A DNA stretch of 63,552 bases from Gammaproteobacteria bacterium BRH_c0 (GCA_000961645.1 LADM01000063.1:1-63552), one strand, 5' to 3'. Shown: positions 25,962 through 34,836, counted from the stretch's first letter. Notes: generated from the letters alone by a model not told the origin. Translations and numbers: made by a program.

Positions 25962-27050
25962 ATGATTCTCACCTCACTTGCCATCGACCAGCAGCAGTTT
26001 GAAACCCGCACTGGCTGGGCCATCAAACCCCAGGGTGCCTGCAAGGGTGACAGCTGTATTCCCCTGCCAGCGGAAATCCGCAACGGCGATGGCTCTCTCA
26101 ACGCCCCGGTGCTGGCGCAACGCCTGGGCATGCCACTGATTCACGACGCCGACAACAACCTCTGGGCGCTGGGGCCTGAAACAGGGATAACCGGACGCGC
26201 CCTTACCAGCGCCGAGGCACCGCAGTTGGTGCTGCCGGACCTGGACGGCAAGCCCTTTGATATCGCCAGCCTGCGCGGGCAAAAGGTACTGCTCACCACT
26301 TGGGCATCCTGGTGCGGCTGTCGCGCCGACAATCCCATCTGGGCAGAATTGCGCGAGAGGCTGCATCCCAAGGGGCTGGAAATTGTCACCATCGCCATGG
26401 ATACCGCGGGCGCCGACACTGCACGCCCCTGGATTGAGGCGGGCAATCCACGCCACCCGGCACTGATCGATGCGGGCCATATCGTCGGCGAGCTGTTCGG
26501 CGTGGTGAATGTGCCCAACGGCATCTGGATTGATGAGAACGGCATGATCGTGCGCCCACCCGAGCCCTCATGGCCTGGCCGTACCCCCGTCACCGAGATG
26601 GAACTGGACGATCTGGAGGATTGGGACACCATCGACGAGGTGACCCAGAAGCATGCGGAGATTCTCCGGGAAGTGAAAAAAATGCGCTTTGAAACCGATC
26701 TGTATCTGCAGATGCTGGAGGACTGGGTAGAAAAAGGCGCCGCCAGCCAGTACGTGCTGTCAGCCGATGAAGTAATCGCCCGCTCGCAACCGCGTTCACC
26801 CGCTCTGGCAGAAGCCGCAGCCCGTTTTGAACTGGGCCAGCATCTGCACCTCAACGGCAACCACGCCGCCGCGGTTACCCACTGGCGCGAGGCACACCGC
26901 CTGCAACCCCTGAACTGGACCTACAAGCGCCAGGCCTGGTCCTTTGAAGACGCCAGCGATCTGGATGCCAACCGGGTCTATGAGGGCAATATGCTCAACG
27001 ACCTGAAGGCGCTGGGCGGGGAAAACTACTACCCGAAAATTGAAGTCTGA
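25962..27050 (+). CDS. Thioredoxin-fold (TlpA/AhpC-like) protein with TPR-like C-terminus
   Basis: A 362-residue protein. Residues about 85-215 form a redoxin domain (APQLVLPDLDGKPFDIASLR, KVLLTTWASWCGCRADNPIW). The redox motif is Cys-Gly-Cys, not the usual CxxC, so disulfide chemistry may differ. The first 80 residues are an unrecognised extension and the last 130 form helices with a TPR-like pattern (ARFELGQHLHLNGNHAAAVT, HWREAHRLQPLNW). There is no signal peptide, so it appears cytoplasmic, unlike typical TlpA. GGAAGGA precedes the start. Divergent from the TonB receptor. Confidence 0.75.
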   Translation: MILTSLAIDQQQFETRTGWAIKPQGACKGDSCIPLPAEIRNGDGSLNAPVLAQRLGMPLIHDADNNLWALGPETGITGRALTSAEAPQLVLPDLDGKPFDIASLRGQKVLLTTWASWCGCRADNPIWAELRERLHPKGLEIVTIAMDTAGADTARPWIEAGNPRHPALIDAGHIVGELFGVVNVPNGIWIDENGMIVRPPEPSWPGRTPVTEMELDDLEDWDTIDEVTQKHAEILREVKKMRFETDLYLQMLEDWVEKGAASQYVLSADEVIARSQPRSPALAEAAARFELGQHLHLNGNHAAAVTHWREAHRLQPLNWTYKRQAWSFEDASDLDANRVYEGNMLNDLKALGGENYYPKIEV

Positions 27051-27071
27051 GGGTATGTGATTGCCAGCACT

Positions 27072-27107
27072 TCGTCATCACCCGGAAAAAACTCCGAATG
27101 ATGACGA
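27072..27107. terminator. Hairpin between convergent genes
   Basis: TCGTCATCA (27072-27080) pairs exactly with TGATGACGA (27099-27107), with a nested CGGA/TCCG in the loop. It lies between the convergent redoxin and APH-like genes. No U tract. Confidence 0.5.
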
Positions 27108-27113
27108 GGTCAA

Positions 27114-28529
27114 TCAGGCAATAGCACCATTGCTATCCGCTGCCCTCGGCGGAATGTATTGCAGGTTGGTCTCCGTCAGGTAGGACTGGTGTCCACAGCC
27201 CTTGAGGAGGAAGTTCTGGCGGTAGAGCCAGCGGTGGAAGTGGCGGATCAGTTTGGCGTCATCCTCCGGACCTGCACGGCGCACATAGGCGTCCACTGCG
27301 GCGTCAGCTTGTTCTCGAGTAGTGACCTGCTCACCAGTGAGGAGCCTCGCATCCTCCAGATCGGCAGCGAGCACGGAACCGCCGTACAGATTGACCCTCT
27401 CCAAGTATTTGGCCATATCCGCTGCGCTGTCAAGCTGGTAGCGGGCAGTGCCGTCATCGGTCTTGATGGCACTGATCCAGTGATTGTGGTGCGGCAGCAG
27501 AGCGGGGAAAGCAATCGCGCTGGCGACAGGCTCGGGGGGATTTTCGGGCTTGATGCCTTCAAATTCGGCGATGCCCGACAGCCCCCAGCGGCTGGTGGCA
27601 ATGGTGAATTGCAGGTACGACAGCAGGTCGAGATCGGGAGCCGGATCAAAGATCAGCGGCCACATCAGCATGCTGTTGGTGGCGGCAAAACCGGCGCTGT
27701 GGTATTCGATCAGGGCCTTGGAAATGCGATCACCCGTAAGGCTTTCGTAGTAATCGCACAGCTCCGAAATACTGCCCAGCGGCTCGGTGGTATCGCGCAG
27801 GCGCATACCGGCAAACTCCGCCGCCGGATCGCCCACATAGGCCACCTCGAAATCGATCAGGCCGGTGAGCCTGTCGCCGTCGTACATAAACTGCCCGGCA
27901 TCGCCGGTGACAAAACCGACGCGCTGGCGGCCAGCTGGGTTCTTGCGCTCCAGCCAGCTGGCGGCAAACTCCACGTAACCCACTGGATAGTTGAGTTTTT
28001 CCCGCACGATATCAATGGAGGACTGGTAGAGAGTAAAGGCTGACTCCTTCGGATCTTTTCCCAACTTGAGGCCAAATTCACCAAACTCTGCCACGGGAAT
28101 ATTGTGCAGCTTGACCAGCGCTTCAATAAATTCGCGCCGCACCTTACTGCGCTGCTTGGGGTCGGCGATCAGCTCGGAGTTGATGCCGCCGGGGATTTTT
28201 TCCATGACGATGGCGAGGGGCTCGTCGATCACGCCGTAGACCCGTGGCGCGGGCACGCCGTGACGTTCCAGCACCTCGTGGACACTGGCCTCCTGACGCA
28301 TGGTCATGGGACCCACATAATCGTCACCGCGACTGCCGCGCACCAGTACGGTCCGCACCTCGCCGTCGACGGTGACATCGGCCTCCCAGGCCATGCGCCA
28401 ACGCATCTGGCGACAAAATGTCAGCGGCGCGACGCCAAAATGATCGGCGATCCAGTCGTGGACAGCCTTGTCGGCGCCGCTGAGGTTGGCGGTATCCATA
28501 CCCATGCGTTGCACGGTATCTTGAGCCAT
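27114..28529 (-). CDS. APH-fold phosphotransferase-like protein with altered catalytic loop
   Basis: A 471-residue paralogue of the protein at 13303-14676. Shared features: QMRWRMAWEADVTVDGE at the N-terminus, MRQEASVHEVLERHGVPAPR, hinge IVMEKIPGG, and LIDFEVAYVGDPAAEFAGMR for metal binding. The catalytic loop reads TGDAGQF where APH enzymes have HGD-x4-N; Asp is kept but His and Asn are not. A C-terminal part of about 130 residues is common to both paralogues. AGGAG precedes the start. An SDR gene lies upstream on the same strand. A kinase acting on a catabolic intermediate is a guess; it may be a pseudokinase. Confidence 0.82.
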   Translation of the reverse strand: MAQDTVQRMGMDTANLSGADKAVHDWIADHFGVAPLTFCRQMRWRMAWEADVTVDGEVRTVLVRGSRGDDYVGPMTMRQEASVHEVLERHGVPAPRVYGVIDEPLAIVMEKIPGGINSELIADPKQRSKVRREFIEALVKLHNIPVAEFGEFGLKLGKDPKESAFTLYQSSIDIVREKLNYPVGYVEFAASWLERKNPAGRQRVGFVTGDAGQFMYDGDRLTGLIDFEVAYVGDPAAEFAGMRLRDTTEPLGSISELCDYYESLTGDRISKALIEYHSAGFAATNSMLMWPLIFDPAPDLDLLSYLQFTIATSRWGLSGIAEFEGIKPENPPEPVASAIAFPALLPHHNHWISAIKTDDGTARYQLDSAADMAKYLERVNLYGGSVLAADLEDARLLTGEQVTTREQADAAVDAYVRRAGPEDDAKLIRHFHRWLYRQNFLLKGCGHQSYLTETNLQYIPPRAADSNGAIA

Positions 28530-28675
28530 GGGTTACTCCTGTTATTGTTTAGTGTCAGTGGATTTAATCAAACGTGAATTATTCACAGGCAGAAAAGTAG
28601 CGACAGAGAGGGAGATGTTGTACGGGAGACGTGATATCCGTCCATCTGCCATCTCCCATTCAACGTCTCTCTTGC

Positions 28676-29488
28676 TTACTGCTCCGGCGTAGTGAGCTTG
28701 CGCACTTCAGCAAAGGCAGCCGAATGACTGGTGATACCGCCATCCACAAACAGCTGCTGTCCGGTAATAAAGCGTGAGTCATCGGAGGCGAGAAACACCG
28801 CAGCGCCGGACACATCCGACGGCTGGCCGAGAAACGGCGTGAGGTGGTTATCGGCCATCACCGAACGCAACGGCTCGGGAAAGGCGCTGGCCGCGGCCTC
28901 GCTGAGAATCATGCCGATCACCAGGATATTGGCGCGCACCCCCTGCTTGCCATACTGGGCGGCAATATTCTGGTTGAGGCTCACCAGCCCGGCTTTTGAC
29001 GCGGCGTAGGCGGTGTAATCGGTATCGCCCTGAAAATAGCGGGCGGAACCGGAGGTGATAATCGAACCGCCGCCCTGGCGAATCATATGGGGAATGGCGT
29101 ACTTGGCCATCAGCGCCGGACCGCGCAGGTTGACCCGCAACACCCGGTCCCAGACGTCGGCATCCATGCTGACCACGTCGCGATCGCGCTGCATCACTTC
29201 CTGACTGGTAAGCCCGGCATTATTGAACAGCACATCAATGCGTCCGTAGTGGCTGATGGCGGCATTCACCATCGCAGCGATATCGCTCTCGTGCTCCAGG
29301 TCGCCACTCACGGCAATGGCCTCGCCACCCGCATTGCGAATATCGACCACCACACGCTCGACGGTGTCGAGGCGTCGCCCCGCCACCACTACCCGGGCGC
29401 CCTCGCGGGCAAACGCCTTGGCGGCATCTTCACCGATACCCGAACCAGCGCCGGTGATCAGTGCTACCTTGTCTGTCAGTTTTGTCAT
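28676..29488 (-). CDS. Short-chain dehydrogenase/reductase (SDR)
   Basis: A 270-residue classical SDR. Cofactor motif LITGAGSGIGEDAAKAFARE with VVVAGRR after strand 2, favouring NADP. LFNNAGLT is the NNAG motif, Ser lies in IITSGSARYF and Tyr/Lys in YAASKAGLV. C-terminus FITGQQLFVDGG. Together with the APH-like gene downstream and iorAB upstream, all on the minus strand, it may form one catabolic transcription unit. Confidence 0.93.
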   Translation of the reverse strand: MTKLTDKVALITGAGSGIGEDAAKAFAREGARVVVAGRRLDTVERVVVDIRNAGGEAIAVSGDLEHESDIAAMVNAAISHYGRIDVLFNNAGLTSQEVMQRDRDVVSMDADVWDRVLRVNLRGPALMAKYAIPHMIRQGGGSIITSGSARYFQGDTDYTAYAASKAGLVSLNQNIAAQYGKQGVRANILVIGMILSEAAASAFPEPLRSVMADNHLTPFLGQPSDVSGAAVFLASDDSRFITGQQLFVDGGITSHSAAFAEVRKLTTPEQ

Positions 29489-29541
29489 GGCAATCCCTGG
29501 TGATTGGAATAAGTGGTAATGCAGCCAGCCTGCAGCGGGTG

Positions 29542-31818
29542 TTAAACCAGCGTGTAGCCTTCCTCGCTGAGCGGCATGGTGCGCGGTCGCTGGCCGCTGG
29601 CGGCAAAAATGGCGTTGCCGATGGCTGGAGCCAGGGGCGGGATACCGGGCTCCCCCAGCCCGGTGGGCGGGTTGTCGCTGTGGATAAAATGGACTTCCAC
29701 CGGCGGCACCTGGTTCATTCTCAGCAGCGGATAACCGTCAAAATTCAACGGGCTGATCACCCCGTTCTCAAAGGTAATCTTCTGCCCCGCCAAGGTGCTC
29801 AGGGCATCCACCACTGAGCCCTGCATCATGGCTTCGGCGCCGCTCAGGTTCACAATGGGGCCAACGTCCGCCACCGCGGTAATCTGGTGGACGCTAATAC
29901 GTTTATTGTCATCGACGCTGACCTCAGCCACTTGCGCCACATGCCCCGCGTGACTGTAGTAAAAGGCCACGCCCATGCCACGGCCCGCAGGCAGGGTTTT
30001 GCCCCAACCGGCTTTTTCTGCCGCCAGTTTGACAGTGGCAATAGCGCGATGCTTGTTCATGGCCGGACTCGTGGCCTGGGGGTTTGGCTCGGGCATGGCC
30101 GCCAGGGCTTCGAGTAAAAACTCAAGCTGGTCACGCCCTGCCGCTGCTGCCAGCTCACCCAGAAAGCTCTGTTGCGCCCAGGCAATGGTGTTGGAGCCAG
30201 GCGCACGCCAGGGGCCGCACTGGATCTGCAACGGCAGCAGGGTTTGCGCCAGCCGGGCGTTTTTGCAGGAACCTTCGGGAAAGCCGAGCTGGTTCAGGGC
30301 ACCGCCGGACACCGGCGCATCGCCGTTTTCGGTAAAACTGATCAGGTGATCCTCAAAGGCCACCAGCTTGCCATTACTGTCCACCGCACCTTTCATGGCA
30401 TGGAAGCCGCCGACCCGGAAAAAATCCCGGCTGGTATCGTCCTCCCGGGTCCACTGCAGCTTGACCGAGCCCTTCACTCGCTGGGCAATGGCGGCGGCTT
30501 CGCACACCGGATCATTGATCAGGCGGCGGCCAAAACCGCCGCCAGCGCGGATCAGGTGCAGGGTGACTTTGTCTTCGCCTATGCCCAGCAGACCCGCCAC
30601 CGCTGTCACTGCGCGGCCCGGCATTTGTGTGTTGGACCAGATTTCAATACTGCCGTCCGTGTTCCAGGTGGCGAGGGTGTTCTGCGGTTCGAGGGGTGCA
30701 TGGGCGACAAAATGGTGGGTGTACAATCCTTCGACTGCTTTATTGCCGCTGGCTGTCATGGCCGCAGTCACATCGCCGCTTTCCATCAGGGCCGTTGCGG
30801 GGACACGGTCTGCCAGCTGCATGGCCTGGTGCTTGATATCAGCCCAACTTTCATCAGAGGCGGCGGACAGATCCCACTCCACTTGCAGCGCCTTCTTGGC
30901 CTTGAACGCCGCCCAGGTGGAGTCAGCCACAATCGCCACGCCCGGCATCAACTCGCCGGTTTTGCCATTGCCCTCGAGGATAAATGCATCCTTGACCCCC
31001 TTGAGGGTTTTGATGTGTTCGAGATTGGCGCTGACCACCTTGCCACCGGTAGCAGAGCATTTTTCGTAGACGGCGTAGGCGAGATTGTCCTGCACCTGAT
31101 CGATACCAAACAGCGCCTGGCCGGTGACAATTTTCAGGTTATCGACACCGCTGATGCGCTTGCCCAGCAGCTTGTAGTCGCTGACGGCCTTGAAGCTGAC
31201 GGTTTGCGGTGCCTCCAGTTTGGCAGCAGCGTCGGCCAGTTCACCATAAGCGGCGGAGCGACCACTGGCGCGGTGATGGACAGCGGTATCCGCCGTGATC
31301 AACTCGCTGGCAGGTACATTCCAGCGGGCGGCAGCTGCTGCCACCAGCATGGCCCTGGCACTGGCGCCGGCACGGCGCAGGGTATCCCAGTTTTGCGGAA
31401 TGGAGCGTGAGCCACCGGCAAATTGCATACCGTAGGCCGCCGCATTGATGGGTGACTGCACCACTTCCACGTCATCCCAGGCGGCATCCAGTTCTTCCGC
31501 CACTATCATCGGCATGGATGTTTTTACCCCCTGACCAATCTCGGGGTTGGGGGCCTGGATAATGACTTTGCCATCAGGCCTGATTTGGAGGTAAGCATTG
31601 AATGCCAGCGCGCCTTGCTCTTGAGCTTGGGCTTGCGGGCCTTTGAGGGAGAATCCCAGCACCAGGCCGCCACCGGCAATGCCCAACAGCTGCATAAAAC
31701 TGCGACGGTTGAGGTTGACAACCGGCGCACTGAACCCTGTCGCCGCCGGGGTCATATCCGCCATCAGTGAGGCAAAATAGTCCGTGATTCCTTCTGGTTT
31801 ATCGCTTGTGTGAGTCAT
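29542..31818 (-). CDS. iorB: Molybdopterin-binding subunit of an isoquinoline-oxidoreductase-type hydroxylase
   Basis: A 758-residue large subunit of the xanthine-dehydrogenase superfamily, the IorB/aldehyde-dehydrogenase group, which binds the molybdenum cofactor and hydroxylates N-heterocycles or oxidises aldehydes with water. A twin-arginine motif (NRRSFMQLLGIAGGGLVLGF) near residue 40 marks Tat export to the periplasm. Domain sequence includes GGGFGRRLINDP and RAPGSNTIAWAQQSFLGELA, typical of these subunits. The start lies 3 bases after the stop of the small [2Fe-2S] subunit gene. Electrons probably pass to a c-type cytochrome; none is adjacent. Exact substrate unknown, so the symbol denotes family only. 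Confidence 0.9.
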   Translation of the reverse strand: MTHTSDKPEGITDYFASLMADMTPAATGFSAPVVNLNRRSFMQLLGIAGGGLVLGFSLKGPQAQAQEQGALAFNAYLQIRPDGKVIIQAPNPEIGQGVKTSMPMIVAEELDAAWDDVEVVQSPINAAAYGMQFAGGSRSIPQNWDTLRRAGASARAMLVAAAAARWNVPASELITADTAVHHRASGRSAAYGELADAAAKLEAPQTVSFKAVSDYKLLGKRISGVDNLKIVTGQALFGIDQVQDNLAYAVYEKCSATGGKVVSANLEHIKTLKGVKDAFILEGNGKTGELMPGVAIVADSTWAAFKAKKALQVEWDLSAASDESWADIKHQAMQLADRVPATALMESGDVTAAMTASGNKAVEGLYTHHFVAHAPLEPQNTLATWNTDGSIEIWSNTQMPGRAVTAVAGLLGIGEDKVTLHLIRAGGGFGRRLINDPVCEAAAIAQRVKGSVKLQWTREDDTSRDFFRVGGFHAMKGAVDSNGKLVAFEDHLISFTENGDAPVSGGALNQLGFPEGSCKNARLAQTLLPLQIQCGPWRAPGSNTIAWAQQSFLGELAAAAGRDQLEFLLEALAAMPEPNPQATSPAMNKHRAIATVKLAAEKAGWGKTLPAGRGMGVAFYYSHAGHVAQVAEVSVDDNKRISVHQITAVADVGPIVNLSGAEAMMQGSVVDALSTLAGQKITFENGVISPLNFDGYPLLRMNQVPPVEVHFIHSDNPPTGLGEPGIPPLAPAIGNAIFAASGQRPRTMPLSEEGYTLV

Positions 31819-31821
31819 GAT

Positions 31822-32322
31822 TCACCCCGCTGTTGGCGCAGACGTTTTTGCGGAAACTGCTTTGGCCGCAACATCGTGAATGGATTTTCTGACGCGGTGG
31901 TAAGTCCCGCAGCGACACAGGTTGCCGGACATGGCGCTGTCAATCTGAGCATCGGTGGGTTGTGGATTGCTGGCCAGCAACGCTGCCGCCGACATAATCT
32001 GGCCCGCCTGGCAGTAACCGCACTGGGGCACATCGTTGTCGATCCAGGCCTGTTGCAGGGGATGCAGCTCGCCCTTGTCGCTCGCCAGACCCTCGATGGT
32101 GGTGATATTCATCCCGGCAGCTGCACTGACTGGCATCGAACAGGACCGCACCGCACTGCCATCCAGGTGAATGGTGCAGGCGCCGCACTGGGCAACGCCG
32201 CAGCCGAACTTGGTACCCACCAGGCCCAGCGTGTCGCGCAACACCCACAGCAGCGGGGTATCGGGCTCAATATTGCTGATCTGATGGGGTTTACCGTTGA
32301 TCTTCAGGGTGAAATCGGCCAT
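31822..32322 (-). CDS. iorA: [2Fe-2S] subunit of an isoquinoline-oxidoreductase-type hydroxylase
   Basis: A 166-residue iron-sulfur subunit that carries electrons from the molybdenum centre. The N-terminal plant-type ferredoxin cluster is [16 protein letters not shown] plus a further Cys in VRSC; the C-terminal helical cluster is [13 protein letters not shown] and [14 protein letters not shown]. It has no signal peptide and would travel to the periplasm with the Tat-bearing large subunit. AGGAG precedes the ATG. It is the first gene of the iorAB pair. Confidence 0.93.
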   Translation of the reverse strand: MADFTLKINGKPHQISNIEPDTPLLWVLRDTLGLVGTKFGCGVAQCGACTIHLDGSAVRSCSMPVSAAAGMNITTIEGLASDKGELHPLQQAWIDNDVPQCGYCQAGQIMSAAALLASNPQPTDAQIDSAMSGNLCRCGTYHRVRKSIHDVAAKAVSAKTSAPTAG

Positions 32323-32679
32323 GACCTGTGGTCTCCTGCGGAGTGAAAAACGATGGTACAGAGCGACAAAGACAGTTAATTATTGTGTATCTGGCGTCTT
32401 TTCATGTCAGCCAGTCATGCCAGCCAGTTGCTGCGCAGTTAAAGCAGTGCCTTGTGCATCCACTTTACCGCTGCACAGATATTTTCACCACCCCAATAGA
32501 AACCGGTTTCAGCGTCGGACGCACCTGCTCGCAGTCATGTGCCTGCAGTGATCATTCGCCCGCACTGATTGCCAAGCTGGCCTCTAGCTGCGACCATGCC
32601 CGCTGATTGATTCATGACAATATAGCCTGTTCAGCCTGCTGCGGGCAGGCACAACCTTTCACTTGAGGAAACACAACTA
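32323..32679. other. Divergent promoter region between iorA and the LLM gene
   Basis: About 357 bases with no supported gene. It should hold promoters for the divergent iorAB and LLM-SDR units. I could not identify a specific operator. Confidence 0.4.
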
Positions 32680-33726
32680 ATGAACCATGTCGTTGAAGAA
32701 CTCGGCTGCTATGTACTGCCAGGCAAAGCGCCCAGCCCCGTTGTCGGGGTAGATCAGGCGGTGGAAGCCGAGCGCATTGGCCTTGGCTCAGTGTGGGCTT
32801 CAGAGCGCTGGGAAACCAAAGAGAGCGGCGCCATGCTGGGCGCCATTGCCCACGCCACCTCGCGCATTCGCTTTTTTACCGGCACCACCCACTTCGGCAC
32901 CCGCCATCCCATGGTGCTGGCGGGCATGGCTGCCACCTTGCAGGGGCTGAGCGGCGGGCGTTTTGAAATGGGCGTGGCGCGTTCGGTGGTGGGTCGCTGG
33001 AAAAAAATCGGCGCACCGCCCCAGACCAACCAGTCCATGGCGGATATGGTGTCGATCCTGCGCCGCCTGTGGGCCGGTGAAACTGTGAGCTACTCCGGCC
33101 CTGCCGGTGAATTCCCCGAAATGGTTTTTGCCGATCTGCCGGAAAGAACCACGCCGCTGCACCTGGCGGCGGTGGGGCCAAAAACCCTGGCCCTGGCGGG
33201 CGCCCATTTTGACGGCGTTATCCTCCACCCCTTCCTGACGCCCCACGGGGTCAGACGCTCGGCGGCCATCGTGCGCAAAGCCGCCGAAGAAGCTGGCCGC
33301 GATCCAGCCAGCGTGAAAATCATCGCCGCTGTGGTGGTGGCCCCGGACCTTAGCCCCGAAGAAACCAAAGCCGCCATTTACGTGCGCGCCGCCACCTATT
33401 TTGTCCACAAGGAAATGGCCATGCCGATCCTGCTGGCCAATGAATGGGACCCGCAGCAACTTGAACCGATCCTCGCCACCGGCCTGGAAGACCTGGAAAT
33501 GCAGCAGGTCAGCCTCGATGTGCTGCGCAGCAAAATGGCCGAGGCCAGCGCGCTGATCCCGCCCCACTGGATCAGCGAAGGTGCCTCCGAAGGCAGCGCC
33601 GCCAAAGTGGCAGCCCGGTTGCGGGAATACCGCGCCGCCGGTGCTGACGAGATCCTCCTGCACGGCGCCACAGCGGACAAGCTGGAAGGCCTGGTATCCG
33701 CCTACCGAACCCTTGCAAACGCCTGA
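32680..33726 (+). CDS. LLM-class F420-dependent oxidoreductase
   Basis: A 348-residue luciferase-like TIM-barrel enzyme close to the F420-dependent TIGR03857-type group: ELGCYVLPGKAPSPVVGVD, EAERIGLGSVWASERWETKE, THFGTRHPMVLAGMAATLQG and LSGGRFEMGVARS. In that group the cofactor is expected to be reduced or oxidised coenzyme F420 rather than FMN. Start ATG with TGAGGA about 11 bases upstream. An SDR gene follows 28 bases later on the same strand, suggesting paired redox steps on one substrate. The F420 operon lies about 8 kb downstream. Confidence 0.9.
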   Translation: MNHVVEELGCYVLPGKAPSPVVGVDQAVEAERIGLGSVWASERWETKESGAMLGAIAHATSRIRFFTGTTHFGTRHPMVLAGMAATLQGLSGGRFEMGVARSVVGRWKKIGAPPQTNQSMADMVSILRRLWAGETVSYSGPAGEFPEMVFADLPERTTPLHLAAVGPKTLALAGAHFDGVILHPFLTPHGVRRSAAIVRKAAEEAGRDPASVKIIAAVVVAPDLSPEETKAAIYVRAATYFVHKEMAMPILLANEWDPQQLEPILATGLEDLEMQQVSLDVLRSKMAEASALIPPHWISEGASEGSAAKVAARLREYRAAGADEILLHGATADKLEGLVSAYRTLANA

Positions 33727-33754
33727 GGCCTGGTAAATACAGAAGGAAAGCACC

Positions 33755-34507
33755 ATGACAGAACCTCAACTGGCTCTGATTACCACAGAACCCAAGCTGG
33801 CCCTGATCACCGGCGCCAACAAGGGCATCGGCTTTGAAACGGCGCGCCAGTTGGGGCAGCAGGGCGTACGGGTACTGATCGGTGCGCGGGATGCGGCCAA
33901 GGGTGAAGCGGCAGCTGACACACTCAGGGCTGAGGGCTTTGATGTGATGGCTTTGATCATCGACGTCACCGACGAAGCCTCCATCGGTACCGCCGCTGCG
34001 CAGGTCGAAAAGGAATTCGGCAAGCTCGATATCCTCGTCAACAATGCCGGGATTGGCCTGTTTCACCGCCTGCCCAGTGAAGTTGGTATGGCTGAACTCA
34101 AAGAGGTATTGGACACCAACCTGTTTGGCGCCATCCTCACCGCCCAGGCCTTTTTGCCCCTGTTGCGCCAGTCGGACAGCGGCTGCATCGTCAATGTCTC
34201 CAGCACTCTGGGATCGCTGTTTTGCCTATCGGACCCCCACTGGATTGGCCACCAGGGTCTGTTTACCCCCTACAGCATGTCGAAGGTGGCGCTCAATGCC
34301 TTTACGGCGCTGCTATCTGCTGAGTTGATCAACACCCCCATCAGGGTGAACTCGGTGGAACCCGGCTATACCGCCACCGACATGACAAAGCACCAGGGTT
34401 TCCAGACGGTGGAGCAGGCTGCGCAGGTAATCGTCAAGTACGCCACCCTCGGGCCTGATGGCCCCACTGGCAGCTATTTTGACGGAGACGGGCGGATGTC
34501 CTGGTAG
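33755..34507 (+). CDS. Short-chain dehydrogenase/reductase (SDR) with duplicated N-terminus
   Basis: A 250-residue SDR resembling carbonyl-reductase-like and fabG-like proteins. Cofactor motif ALITGANKGIGFETARQ followed by VLIGARD favours NADP. LVNNAGIG is the NNAG motif; Ser is in IVNVSSTLGS and Tyr/Lys in YSMSKVALN. The first 18 residues after Met are a tandem repeat (TEPQLALIT, TEPKLALIT), so strand 1 of the Rossmann fold occurs twice. It follows the LLM gene closely. Confidence 0.92.
   Translation: MTEPQLALITTEPKLALITGANKGIGFETARQLGQQGVRVLIGARDAAKGEAAADTLRAEGFDVMALIIDVTDEASIGTAAAQVEKEFGKLDILVNNAGIGLFHRLPSEVGMAELKEVLDTNLFGAILTAQAFLPLLRQSDSGCIVNVSSTLGSLFCLSDPHWIGHQGLFTPYSMSKVALNAFTALLSAELINTPIRVNSVEPGYTATDMTKHQGFQTVEQAAQVIVKYATLGPDGPTGSYFDGDGRMSW
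33758..33811 (+). repeat. 27-bp tandem duplication at the start of an SDR gene
   Basis: Units 33758-33784 and 33785-33811 share 22 of 27 bases and encode TEPQLALIT and TEPKLALIT. The second copy leads directly into the conserved GANKGIG cofactor loop, so the first is the added one. Four of the five differences are synonymous or third-position changes, so the duplication is not brand new. Confidence 0.75.
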
Positions 34508-34530
34508 AAATAACAGCCCGGTTGCCGCCG

Positions 34531-34836
34531 TTACAGCGCCTGGCGCAGGGCGCCGAGCACCTTCTCCCGCTGACTGAGGTCGCCGATAAAACGCAGCTGC
34601 GCGCTACCGAGGTTTGCGATCAGCGCCGGGGTGGTAAAAATCCCCTTGGCCAGGGCGACCTCCGGGGCCTGGGTGACATCGACTATCTCTACCTCTATAT
34701 CGGTGCCGGCGCCGAGCTCGGCCACCAGGGCGTCCAGGTTTGCCCGCGCGGCGCGGCTGAAGAATCCGCTACCGGCAATATAAAAGGTCAGCTTTAAGGC
34801 GGCGTCCCCTTGCGAGCATGGTTTCCCGGCGTTCAT
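34531..34836 (-). CDS. kaiB: KaiB-like circadian/timer protein
   Basis: A 101-residue thioredoxin-like KaiB-domain protein. The segment LTFYIAGSGFFSRAARANLD, then EVEIVDVTQAPEVALAKGIF and TTPALI matches the KaiB pattern (Y-x-A-G-x-S, the VDV-x(4)-P-x-LA strand-turn, and TPxLI). KaiB in cyanobacteria switches fold and binds phosphorylated KaiC. The ATG overlaps the kaiC stop by four bases (ATGA), so translation is coupled. No kaiA is visible, as usual outside cyanobacteria. Other KaiB-like proteins are stress factors unrelated to rhythm; the neighbour kaiC favours a true partner. Confidence 0.88.
   Translation of the reverse strand: MNAGKPCSQGDAALKLTFYIAGSGFFSRAARANLDALVAELGAGTDIEVEIVDVTQAPEVALAKGIFTTPALIANLGSAQLRFIGDLSQREKVLGALRQAL

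Noticed and set aside
30172..31410. 412-codon open frame opposite the iorB-type gene
   Set aside because: Antisense to a well-supported molybdenum enzyme subunit; no family signal.
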